Origin: Candidatus Egaibacter danicus
Lineage (GTDB): Bacteria; Pseudomonadota; Gammaproteobacteria; Burkholderiales; Burkholderiaceae
Length of the DNA stretch: 5,011 bases
Assembly (NCBI GenBank): GCA_011391115.1
Contig: JAABRC010000167.1
Coordinates: forward strand, 1 to 5,011
Reading direction: 5' to 3'
This document shows positions 1-5,011 of the stretch, in pieces. The notes below the pieces were generated by a model. The model searched no databases, was not told the origin of the DNA, and saw only the letters and a program-made list of their open reading frames with translations. The position numbers and the translations under genes are program-made. Positions within the stretch are counted from its first letter, which is position 1; each line of letters starts with the position of its first letter.

Positions 1-549
1 GACTGGGGTTGCCTGTTTGGCTACGAGTTTGCGGCACGGTATCCGGAGCAGGTTTCGCGGGTGGTGGGAGTGGACATTGGCGATCACAACTCGGGCGTGT
101 ATCTCCGGTCGCTGCCGACCAAAGCGAAGTGGCAAATTTTCTTCTATCAATTCTGGCTGGCCCTGGCCTGGAAGCTGGGCCGCTTCAGCCCATCGATGGG
201 TGACGGCATGACGCGCTGGATGGCACATGCCATGCGATGCCGAACTGCACCGGCCAGCATGGGTTGGCAAATGAACTACCCCTACGCCATGCAGTGGTTT
301 GGCCTGCTCGACGGGTTCCACGGCGCGGCGCGGGTCAATCCGCATTGCCCCATGCTCTATATCTACGGGCTGCGCAAACCGTTCATGTTCCAGTCGGCTC
401 AGTGGCTGGAACACATTTCCTCAAGGCCGGGTAGCGTTGTGCAGGCATTTCCGACGGGCCACTGGGTCATGGCGCATCAACCTGCAGAATTTGTGGATTG
501 CGTCAAAGGCTGGCTGACGAAAACACGTGAGCCTGAAAACCTCAGGTGA
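1..549 (+). CDS. Alpha/beta-fold hydrolase, 5'-truncated by the window edge
   Basis: Reading frame 1 is open from the first base to the TGA at 547-549, giving 182 residues of the C-terminal part; the start codon lies outside the window. The fragment opens with DWGCLFGYEFAARYPE, which matches the nucleophile elbow of epoxide-hydrolase or haloalkane-dehalogenase-like members of the fold (HDWG type), where Asp is the nucleophile. A Trp- and aromatic-rich stretch follows (about fragment residues 43-100), as expected for a cap domain, then a core strand PMLYIYG and the terminal TGHWVMAHQP segment. His154 of the fragment (codon 460-462) is the likely catalytic base. The hydrolysis chemistry is inferred from the fold; the substrate cannot be told. 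The usual acid position after the PMLYIYG strand reads LRKPF, without an obvious Asp. The 3' end overlaps the convergent cytochrome gene by 8 bases. The fold assignment is firm; the enzyme class is not. Confidence 0.88.
   Translation, partial: DWGCLFGYEFAARYPEQVSRVVGVDIGDHNSGVYLRSLPTKAKWQIFFYQFWLALAWKLGRFSPSMGDGMTRWMAHAMRCRTAPASMGWQMNYPYAMQWFGLLDGFHGAARVNPHCPMLYIYGLRKPFMFQSAQWLEHISSRPGSVVQAFPTGHWVMAHQPAEFVDCVKGWLTKTREPENLR
524..548. other. Hairpin at the overlapping 3' ends of convergent genes
   Basis: CACGTGAG (524-531) can pair with CTCAGGTG (541-548) with one mismatch around a 9-base loop; alternatively CCTGA (532-536) pairs with TCAGG (542-546) around 5 bases. Both stop codons of the convergent genes (547-549 plus; 542-544 minus) fall in or at its edge. 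There is no proper T-tract, only a short TTTT on the minus strand just past the stem, so it is at best a weak transcription end. Confidence 0.3.
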
Positions 550-1108
550 TGTCGGTTGGACCCGGCGCAGGCTTGCGCCCATGCACCATGGATGCCACCA
601 GGTTCTCGCGGTGCCGCCAGGACGTGAAGATTGCTCCACCGACATGCAAGAGCAGGAGCGGCAGCAAGGCATCGCCCAAAGCACCATGCAGGTCTTCGAG
701 CCACTCGATACCCCAGAACCGGTCCGTGGTGTACAGCCAGCCGGTCAAACCGGTAGCCAGGGCATCTGTCAACAGGAATACCACCATCCAGCCACCCAGC
801 GGGTTGTGGCCCAGGTAACGGGCCTCCGAGTGCCGCCAGACTGCACGGGCATAGGCCAGGGTCGCTGACGGCGTCTTCACGAATTGTGAAAACCGCCAGT
901 AGCCACCCGCGACAAAACCCATCAACACCCGCACGCTCGCGGCGGCCAGCGCAACATACCCGGCCCATTCGTGCACACGACCCACGTTTTCATGTGTGAC
1001 AAAGCTGGTGATCATGGAGATGGCCAGCGTCCAGTGAAGCAGACGTACGGCGGGGCTCCAGACCACCCGCATCGGGGCCTTAGCCGACATGTTGGAAGGC
1101 ATCCGCAT
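542..1108 (-). CDS. Cytochrome b/b6-domain (b561-like) diheme membrane protein
   Basis: This 188-residue inner-membrane protein has four predicted helices at about residues 22-38, 46-67, 104-124 and 141-163. Candidate heme-b ligands are H25 (RLLHW, helix 1), H46 (VHEWAGY, helix 2), and H141 and H155 in helix 4; the 14-residue spacing of the last pair matches E. coli CybB. The loop motif GHNPLGG (100-106) and the segment GGYWRFSQF after helix 2 are typical of the small cytochrome b/b6-domain family related to hydrogenase b-type subunits. Such proteins move electrons between the quinone pool and a periplasmic partner. The partner here is unknown; the PepSY gene 5 bases upstream is the obvious candidate and probably shares its mRNA. 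Start choice is uncertain: ATG at 1108, 1102 or 1090 are in frame and none has a strong ribosome site. It is not obviously a hydrogenase subunit, since no hydrogenase gene is nearby. Confidence 0.9.
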   Translation of the reverse strand: MRMPSNMSAKAPMRVVWSPAVRLLHWTLAISMITSFVTHENVGRVHEWAGYVALAAASVRVLMGFVAGGYWRFSQFVKTPSATLAYARAVWRHSEARYLGHNPLGGWMVVFLLTDALATGLTGWLYTTDRFWGIEWLEDLHGALGDALLPLLLLHVGGAIFTSWRHRENLVASMVHGRKPAPGPTDIT

Positions 1109-1113
1109 GGCGC

Positions 1114-1392
1114 CTAGCGGGCTTTGGTCGGCACCGGCGCCAGCGTTACAGGATGAAAGTAAAACTCGCCACGTTCGCCCTTTTCGTCCAGGGCATACAC
1201 TTCATAGCAGCCACCATCCTCCTTGATACGGCGAACGGTGTAGCCCTTTGCCTTGAGTTGCTGCTCCAGCTTTTCAACCGGCTGCCAGCCCGTTTTGGGA
1301 CCTGAATCGCATGTTGCCAAACCGGTTGCATGGGCAGAAAAGCCGGCCAGAGACATGATGCTGGCGGTCAAAAACAGGTGATATTTACGCAT
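1114..1392 (-). CDS. Small secreted PepSY-domain protein
   Basis: The chosen start gives 92 residues. An in-frame ATG 14 codons further upstream (1434) is rejected because the start at 1392 is followed directly by a clean signal peptide and preceded by GGAGA at 7 bases. The signal peptide has MRKYH, then a hydrophobic core to about residue 20, and a likely cleavage site SAHA|TG, so the mature protein is about 70 residues and periplasmic. The mature part has one PepSY-like unit: an amphipathic helix (about 37-50, PVEKLEQQLKAKG), then strands GYTVRRIKEDGGCYEVYALD and GEFYFHP. C28 and C62 may form a disulfide in the oxidising periplasm. PepSY proteins next to b-type cytochromes recur in proteobacteria; the role (folding aid, ligand sensor or redox partner) is not known. 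It is the first gene of a two-gene unit with the cytochrome and lies downstream of an FNR-type operator. Confidence 0.86.
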   Translation of the reverse strand: MRKYHLFLTASIMSLAGFSAHATGLATCDSGPKTGWQPVEKLEQQLKAKGYTVRRIKEDGGCYEVYALDEKGERGEFYFHPVTLAPVPTKAR

Positions 1393-1399
1393 GAAGACA

Positions 1400-1404
1400 T
1401 CTCC
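1400..1404 (-). promoter_or_regulatory. Ribosome binding site of the PepSY gene
   Basis: The minus strand reads GGAGA seven bases before the ATG at 1392. It decides the start: the upstream in-frame ATG at 1434 would add 14 residues in front of the signal peptide. Confidence 0.75.
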
Positions 1405-1439
1405 GCTTTGAGGACTAAAAACCTGATTCTGCAATTTCC

Positions 1440-1445
1440 ATGTAA
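1440..1445 (-). promoter_or_regulatory. Candidate -10 element of an FNR-activated promoter for the PepSY-cytochrome unit
   Basis: The minus strand reads TTACAT here, a weak match (3 of 6) to the sigma-70 -10 consensus. If it is the -10, the start of transcription falls near 1433, and the centre of the FNR-type box (1474.5) lies at about -41.5, the standard spacing for FNR-activated class II promoters. The transcript would have a leader of about 40 bases before the ATG at 1392. The geometry is seen in the sequence; promoter function is inferred. Confidence 0.4.
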
Positions 1446-1465
1446 AGGAATCATGAACGCCAGTC

Positions 1466-1483
1466 CCTTGATTTGTATCAAGG
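1466..1483. promoter_or_regulatory. FNR/ANR-type operator
   Basis: CCTTGATTTGTATCAAGG is a perfect 7-base inverted repeat around a 4-base spacer. Its core TTGAT-N4-ATCAA (1468-1481) is an exact match to the FNR/ANR consensus, which is bound by oxygen-sensing Fe-S regulators of the CRP/FNR family; DNR-type NO sensors use nearly the same site. It sits in the 187-base gap between the divergent PepSY and DUF294 genes, 75 bases from one start codon and 97 from the other, so it could control either or both. The minus-strand direction has the better promoter spacing. On the plus strand I see no convincing -10 at the matching position. Confidence 0.78.
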
Positions 1484-1567
1484 TGCCGGTGTTAAGGCGC
1501 CGCAGCTGCAATACGGTCTGACACAATGCCGACGAAGCCCTCAAAAGCGTAGCCTGAAACCCTAGCT

Positions 1568-1571
1568 GGAG
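1568..1571 (+). promoter_or_regulatory. Ribosome binding site of the CNB-CBS-DUF294 gene
   Basis: GGAG lies eight bases before the ATG at 1580, good spacing that supports this start. The first recognisable domain begins about 20-25 residues later. Confidence 0.7.
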
Positions 1572-1579
1572 TCGCCTGC

Positions 1580-3496
1580 ATGGTCACCTCTGCCTCCATC
1601 GTCCGCCCGGCGGCCAACCAGCCGTCGGCCAGCCTCGTAGCCAACCTCCGCACCGAGTTGATCCGCTACGCCCCGTTCGCGCAGATGCAGGCAGCCCACG
1701 TGGATCGTTTCATTGCTGCCACGCTGCAGGTTTACTTCGCGCCAGAAGAAACCGTTCTGTCACCTGATGATGGCCCACCGAAACACCTGATCTACATACG
1801 CCAGGGCCATATCACCGGGCGGCGGGGGACGGACGAAACCATAGGGGGATTCGAATACGACGCGGGCGACCTGTTTCCAGTGGGTGCGGTGATGGCTTCA
1901 CGCCCGGTGGCTGCTACTTACCGGGCCCATGAAGACGTGTTTTGCCTGCTGCTGCCCGTCAGCGACATGACCGCCCTCGCGGCCGTGAGCGCTCCGTTTG
2001 CCGACTTCCTGGGGCGTCGTGTGCTCAAGCATCTCGAGCTGTCCAGACAGGCCATGCAGGCCAGCTATGCATCCCAGGCGCTGGCCGAGCAGTCTCTGGA
2101 GACTCCGTTGGGTCAACTGGGCCGCAAAACACCCGTGGCGGTACAACCCCACACACCGTTGCGTGATGCGCTGACACTGATGCACGAGCGGAACGTGGGT
2201 TCCGTTCTGGTGACAGACGAGTCAGGCGCGGTTCGGGGGATTCTGACCCGTCACGATGTTTTGGGGCGGGTTACGCTGCCTCAGGTGCCGTTGGACACCC
2301 CGATTTCCCATGTGATGTCGGCACCCATTCGCACATTGAGTGTGAATGACACGGCACAGGATGCTGCGCTACTGATGTCGCGGCACCGGATCCGCCATGT
2401 GCCGGTCACGCAGGACGGACAGGTTGTAGGGCTGGTGTCCGAACACGATCTGTTTGCCATGCAACGCCTGTCACTCAAGCATGTGAGTGGCGCCATTCGG
2501 GCTGCACAGAATGTAGAGGCGCTGGCAGTTGCGGCCAGGGATATCCGGCGCTTTGCCCGCAACCTGATCGGTCAGGGTGTGGCTGCACGCCAGTTGACTC
2601 AGCTCATCAGCCATCTCAACGACGTACTGACCGAGCACCTGGTTCAGCTGATGGCTCAACAGGAAGGCGTTGACCTTCAAAATGCCTGCTGGTTGGCGTT
2701 TGGCTCGGAAGGACGCTCAGAGCAAACCATTTCAACCGATCAGGACAACGGCCTTGTTTTTGTGAGCGACAACCCTGCGCACGACCGTGAAAAATGGCTG
2801 AAGTTTGCGCGACGGGTGAATGAAGCACTCGACCAGTGTGGCTACCCGCTATGCAAAGGCAATGTCATGGCCAGCAACCCGCAGTGCTGCCTGACCGTGG
2901 ACGAGTGGCACCAGCGGTTTGAAGACTGGATGGAGCGTGGTGCACCGGAGGATCTGCTCAAGGCCAGCATCTATTTCGACATGCGGCCACTGGTGGGCCA
3001 GGAGGAGTTGACCCGGACGTTGCGGGAACTGATTGTGAGCAAGGCAGCCGCGCTGCCGCGCTTCATCAAGCAAATGGCGGACAACTCGCTGCGCAGTCGG
3101 GTACCGTTGAACTGGCTGGGCGCGATGGAAACCCAGGACGTGGAAGGTCGGGGAATGATTAACCTCAAGCTCAACGGTACTGCCATTTTTGTGGATGTTG
3201 CCCGCTTGTATGCCCTCGCCCACGGCATTGCACAAACTGGCACACGCGAACGCTTCGAGGCACTGGGCCTGGTGCTCAAAGCCCAGCCTCATGAAAGCCA
3301 GGCCTGGATTGCCAGTTTTGAATACCTGCAGATGCTGCGGCTGCAGGTGCAGATGTCTCAAACGGAAGGCCCGCCCGATCAAGCCAACATGATTGAACTC
3401 GCAACACTGAATGACATTGATCGGCGCATACTGAAAGAGAGCCTTCGCGTGGCTCGTGGTTTGCAGCAGAAATTGGAACTCGACTACCGGCGATGA
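1580..3496 (+). CDS. CNB / CBS-pair / DUF294 nucleotidyltransferase-like protein
   Basis: This is a 638-residue soluble protein with no signal peptide. Domains in order: a cyclic-nucleotide-binding-like beta-roll (about 25-150); a CBS pair (about 183-233 and 240-298, each ending in a typical GILTRHD or GLVSEHD strand-helix), likely an adenine-nucleotide sensor; a helical linker; a DUF294 nucleotidyltransferase-like domain (about 320-460) with FGSEGRSEQT at 374-383 and TDQDNGL at 386-392, where D387 and D389 are the expected metal ligands; and the DUF294 C-terminal domain (about 475-630). The layout and length are standard for this family, often likened to GlnD-type transferases, but the substrate is unknown. 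The CNB cassette is atypical: FPVGA at 99-103 replaces the usual FGELA, so the ribose-binding Glu is missing, although RPVAATYRA (108-116) keeps the phosphate-loop look. There is no DNA-binding domain, so it is not a CRP/FNR regulator. It is the first gene of a coupled operon; its TGA overlaps the next ATG. Confidence 0.93.
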   Translation: MVTSASIVRPAANQPSASLVANLRTELIRYAPFAQMQAAHVDRFIAATLQVYFAPEETVLSPDDGPPKHLIYIRQGHITGRRGTDETIGGFEYDAGDLFPVGAVMASRPVAATYRAHEDVFCLLLPVSDMTALAAVSAPFADFLGRRVLKHLELSRQAMQASYASQALAEQSLETPLGQLGRKTPVAVQPHTPLRDALTLMHERNVGSVLVTDESGAVRGILTRHDVLGRVTLPQVPLDTPISHVMSAPIRTLSVNDTAQDAALLMSRHRIRHVPVTQDGQVVGLVSEHDLFAMQRLSLKHVSGAIRAAQNVEALAVAARDIRRFARNLIGQGVAARQLTQLISHLNDVLTEHLVQLMAQQEGVDLQNACWLAFGSEGRSEQTISTDQDNGLVFVSDNPAHDREKWLKFARRVNEALDQCGYPLCKGNVMASNPQCCLTVDEWHQRFEDWMERGAPEDLLKASIYFDMRPLVGQEELTRTLRELIVSKAAALPRFIKQMADNSLRSRVPLNWLGAMETQDVEGRGMINLKLNGTAIFVDVARLYALAHGIAQTGTRERFEALGLVLKAQPHESQAWIASFEYLQMLRLQVQMSQTEGPPDQANMIELATLNDIDRRILKESLRVARGLQQKLELDYRR

Positions 3497-4146
3497 ACCT
3501 GCTGCAAACACTGGCCCGACGACTGCGTCCCGCACAGGGCATTGATGACACGCGCTGGGTGGTACTGGATGTGGAGTCCAGCGGACTCAACGTAACGTCT
3601 GACCGGCTGCTCGCCGTTGCAGCCATTGCAGTACACACGGATGGCAAAAATCTGCGCATTGCACTGGGTGACAGCTTTGAGGTGGTACTGCGCAATGACG
3701 TGCGCGTGGCCGACAAAAGCAATATCCTGCTGCATGGCATTGGCGTCGGGGCGCAGCGTCACGGTGTTGAGCCGTCTGCCGCTCTGCTGGACTTCGAGCG
3801 CTACATCGGCAAGTCACCGCTAATCGCATTTCATGCAGCATTTGACCAGGCGATGATTTTGCGGGGTTTTGATGCCGCGGTGGGGCGGCGACCACCGAAT
3901 GTGTGGATGGATCTGGAGCCTCTTGCTGCGGTGCTGCACCCCAAAGTCAAGGCACGTTCGCTTGATGAATGGATGGCGCAGATGAACATCACCTGCGCGG
4001 TACGCCACCAGGCAGCGGCGGACACGCTGGCAACCGCCGAGCTGCTGCTCAAGCTCTGGCCGGCGGCGCTACGTGAATTGCGCGGCGACGCCGGATTTGC
4101 TGCAGTGAAACGACTGGCCGACCAGCGCAAATGGCTGGCGTCATGA
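3493..4146 (+). CDS. DnaQ-like DEDDh 3'-5' exonuclease
   Basis: This 217-residue cytoplasmic protein has all three exonuclease motifs of the DEDDh group. Exo I is VVLDVESSGL with D26 and E28; Exo II is AFHAAFDQAMI with D118; Exo III is RHQAAADTLATAEL with H172 and D177. These five residues bind two metal ions and hydrolyse 3' ends of DNA or RNA. The protein is a stand-alone exonuclease domain related to the polymerase III epsilon subunit; I see no obvious clamp-binding motif, and it is probably not the replicative proofreader. Its ATG overlaps the TGA of the DUF294 gene (ATGA, 3493-3496), implying translational coupling and matched amounts. A CBS/DUF294 protein followed by a DnaQ-like exonuclease recurs in proteobacteria, often near acetate-type symporter genes, which are absent here. 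DNA repair, RNA trimming and nucleotide-signal turnover are all possible; the sequence does not decide. Confidence 0.92.
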   Translation: MNLLQTLARRLRPAQGIDDTRWVVLDVESSGLNVTSDRLLAVAAIAVHTDGKNLRIALGDSFEVVLRNDVRVADKSNILLHGIGVGAQRHGVEPSAALLDFERYIGKSPLIAFHAAFDQAMILRGFDAAVGRRPPNVWMDLEPLAAVLHPKVKARSLDEWMAQMNITCAVRHQAAADTLATAELLLKLWPAALRELRGDAGFAAVKRLADQRKWLAS

Positions 4147-4451
4147 GCAATGCGGAAAAACCTGCTTTCTTCGTTGCACGCCTGACACCGGGTGGAGAAC
4201 AGTTCGACGCGTGGGATAACCAGCCTCTGCTGACTTCGCTGGAACAGGGTGGTCTGGAATGGCCCAGCTCGTGCCGCAATGGCACCTGCCGCACCTGTAT
4301 CGCGCAGCTGGAAAGCGGCCAGGTTCGATACGAACTGGAATGGCCGGGATTGAGCGCCGGGGAAAAGCTGGAGGGCTGCATACTGCCCTGTGTGGCATTT
4401 CCATGCTCCGATGTGGTCCTGGGCCCATACATCGACTCACAGAGCGTGTGA
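4143..4451 (+). CDS. Plant-type [2Fe-2S] ferredoxin
   Basis: This is a 102-residue single-domain protein. Cluster ligands follow C44-x4-C49-x2-C52-x30-C83: SSCRNGTCRTC forms the cluster loop and ILPCVAFPCSDVV carries the fourth ligand, as in plant-type ferredoxins, where the last spacing is usually about 29. Two more cysteines, C79 and C88, flank the fourth ligand and are not expected as ligands. It carries single electrons in the cytoplasm; the reductase and acceptor are not encoded nearby. The start at 4143 is chosen because it forms an ATGA overlap with the exonuclease stop, repeating the previous junction; an in-frame ATG four codons earlier (4131) has no clear ribosome site. It is the last gene of the three-gene unit. 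Its stop lies 10 bases from the convergent diguanylate cyclase stop. Confidence 0.9.
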   Translation: MSNAEKPAFFVARLTPGGEQFDAWDNQPLLTSLEQGGLEWPSSCRNGTCRTCIAQLESGQVRYELEWPGLSAGEKLEGCILPCVAFPCSDVVLGPYIDSQSV

Positions 4452-4461
4452 CGCGCCCTGT

Positions 4462-5011
4462 CTAGCCGATCACCAGGCGGTTACGCCCCTCACTCTTGGC
4501 CCGATAGAGAGCAGCATCAGCCCGTGCAATCACCTGCTGCATGGATTCACCATCAGTATGTGCCGAGAGTCCCGCCGAGAACGTGACCTGCAGCTCGGGG
4601 CGCTCCACCCAACTGGCTGGATCCGCGCAGCGCGCACGAAGGCGCTCGATCACGCTGGCGGCTTCATCAAGCGGTGTCGCCGGTAACAACAGAATGAATT
4701 CTTCGCCACCCCAGCGTGCCAGCACATCGCCAGCGCGAAGGGCAGAGGCAAGGATGCTGGAAAACCGCTGCAGGGCCTCATCACCCGCTTGATGGCCCAG
4801 CGTGTCGTTCACGTGCTTGAAGTGATCAATATCAATCAGACAGCTGCACAGCGAAGCTTGCTGGCGCAACGCCCTGCGCTCCTCATGCGCAAGCAGCTCG
4901 AGTACCTGGCGCCGGTTGGGCAGGCCGGTAAGTTCGTCGTGTGTCGCCAGCATGCGCACTTTTTCCAGTGCTTCGCGAAGCTCCCTTTTTTGAGCCTGCT
5001 GCTGAAACCGC
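4462..5011 (-). CDS. Diguanylate cyclase (GGDEF domain), N-terminus outside the window
   Basis: The frame is open from the right edge to the TAG at 4462-4464 (183 whole codons plus the stop). No start is visible: GTG at 4959 and ATG at 4953 lie inside the conserved coding part. About 20 residues before the GGDEF domain read as a charged, Gln-rich helix (QQQAQKRELREALEKVRML), the usual coiled-coil signalling linker, so a sensor domain probably lies upstream. The domain begins THDELTGLPNRR, then has the metal/nucleotide segment LIDIDHFKHVND and LGHQAGDEAL, and the active loop RWGGEEF. An inhibitory-site RAGD sits exactly five residues before GGEEF, so product inhibition by c-di-GMP is likely. 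The end, ADAALYRAKSEGRNRLVIG, is the normal GGDEF terminus, so no EAL domain follows. It makes c-di-GMP from two GTP. It is convergent with the ferredoxin gene and is a separate unit. Confidence 0.95.
   Translation of the reverse strand, partial: RFQQQAQKRELREALEKVRMLATHDELTGLPNRRQVLELLAHEERRALRQQASLCSCLIDIDHFKHVNDTLGHQAGDEALQRFSSILASALRAGDVLARWGGEEFILLLPATPLDEAASVIERLRARCADPASWVERPELQVTFSAGLSAHTDGESMQQVIARADAALYRAKSEGRNRLVIG

Noticed and set aside
477..968. 163-codon minus-strand open frame overlapping the cytochrome gene
   Set aside because: It runs in another frame of the same strand as the cytochrome, whose helices and heme ligands are convincing; this product shows no domain.
1393..1434. 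Longer start (ATG at 1434) for the PepSY gene
   Set aside because: It would put 14 polar residues before a well-formed signal peptide and ignores the GGAGA site correctly placed for the ATG at 1392.
1502..1509. Palindrome GCAGCTGC in the divergent region
   Set aside because: An 8-base palindrome of this composition is expected by chance in GC-rich DNA and it matches no operator I know.
1580..2030. CNB domain taken as evidence for a CRP/FNR-type regulator
   Set aside because: The domain is followed by CBS and DUF294 domains, not a helix-turn-helix, so the protein is not the factor that binds the operator at 1466-1483.
2849..3535. 228-codon open frame on the minus strand opposite the DUF294 and exonuclease genes
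   Set aside because: It lies antisense to clearly conserved coding sequence, its translation is rich in His, Gln and Cys with no recognisable domain, and it is explained by low stop frequency in GC-rich DNA.
4443..4453. GCGT-GTG-ACGC hairpin between the ferredoxin and diguanylate cyclase stops as a terminator
   Set aside because: The stem is only 4 base pairs with a 3-base loop and no T-tract follows on either strand.
4951..4959. GTG at 4959 or ATG at 4953 as the start of the diguanylate cyclase
   Set aside because: The frame stays open to the window edge and encodes a typical linker helix before the domain, so these are internal codons.

Overview
The window looks like a chromosomal stretch from a Gram-negative betaproteobacterium, most probably Burkholderiales/Comamonadaceae. 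This is inferred from the GC-rich coding sequence, the family make-up (a b/b6-type cytochrome paired with a PepSY protein; a CNB-CBS-DUF294 protein paired with a DnaQ-like exonuclease) and a perfect FNR/ANR-type operator. I see no tRNA, rRNA, mobile element or CRISPR array. Coding density is very high and no gene-free stretch reaches 300 bases; the longest is the 187-base divergent region at 1393-1579.

Layout: (1) 1-549, plus strand, is the 3' part of an alpha/beta hydrolase that starts outside the window. (2) 542-1392, minus strand, is a two-gene unit: a small secreted PepSY-domain protein, then a four-helix diheme b-type cytochrome 5 bases downstream. The cytochrome and hydrolase are convergent and share 8 bases at their 3' ends. 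(3) 1393-1579 is a divergent control region with the operator CCTTGAT-TTGT-ATCAAGG. (4) 1580-4451, plus strand, is a tightly packed three-gene unit: a 638-residue CNB / CBS-pair / DUF294 nucleotidyltransferase-like protein, a DEDDh 3'-5' exonuclease and a plant-type [2Fe-2S] ferredoxin. Both junctions are ATGA stop/start overlaps. (5) 4462-5011, minus strand, is the C-terminal part of a diguanylate cyclase with a GGEEF active site, an RxxD inhibitory site and a coiled-coil-like helix before the domain; its N-terminus lies outside the window.

How the parts may work together (inference): the operator suggests that the PepSY/cytochrome unit, the signalling-protein operon, or both respond to oxygen. 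The PepSY-cytochrome pair would be an envelope electron-transfer module. The operon joins a putative nucleotide-sensing nucleotidyltransferase to a nuclease and an electron carrier. The first two are a recurrent pair in proteobacteria, but what they do together is not established to my knowledge, and the coupled ferredoxin is the most intriguing part. No clearly new large system is visible.
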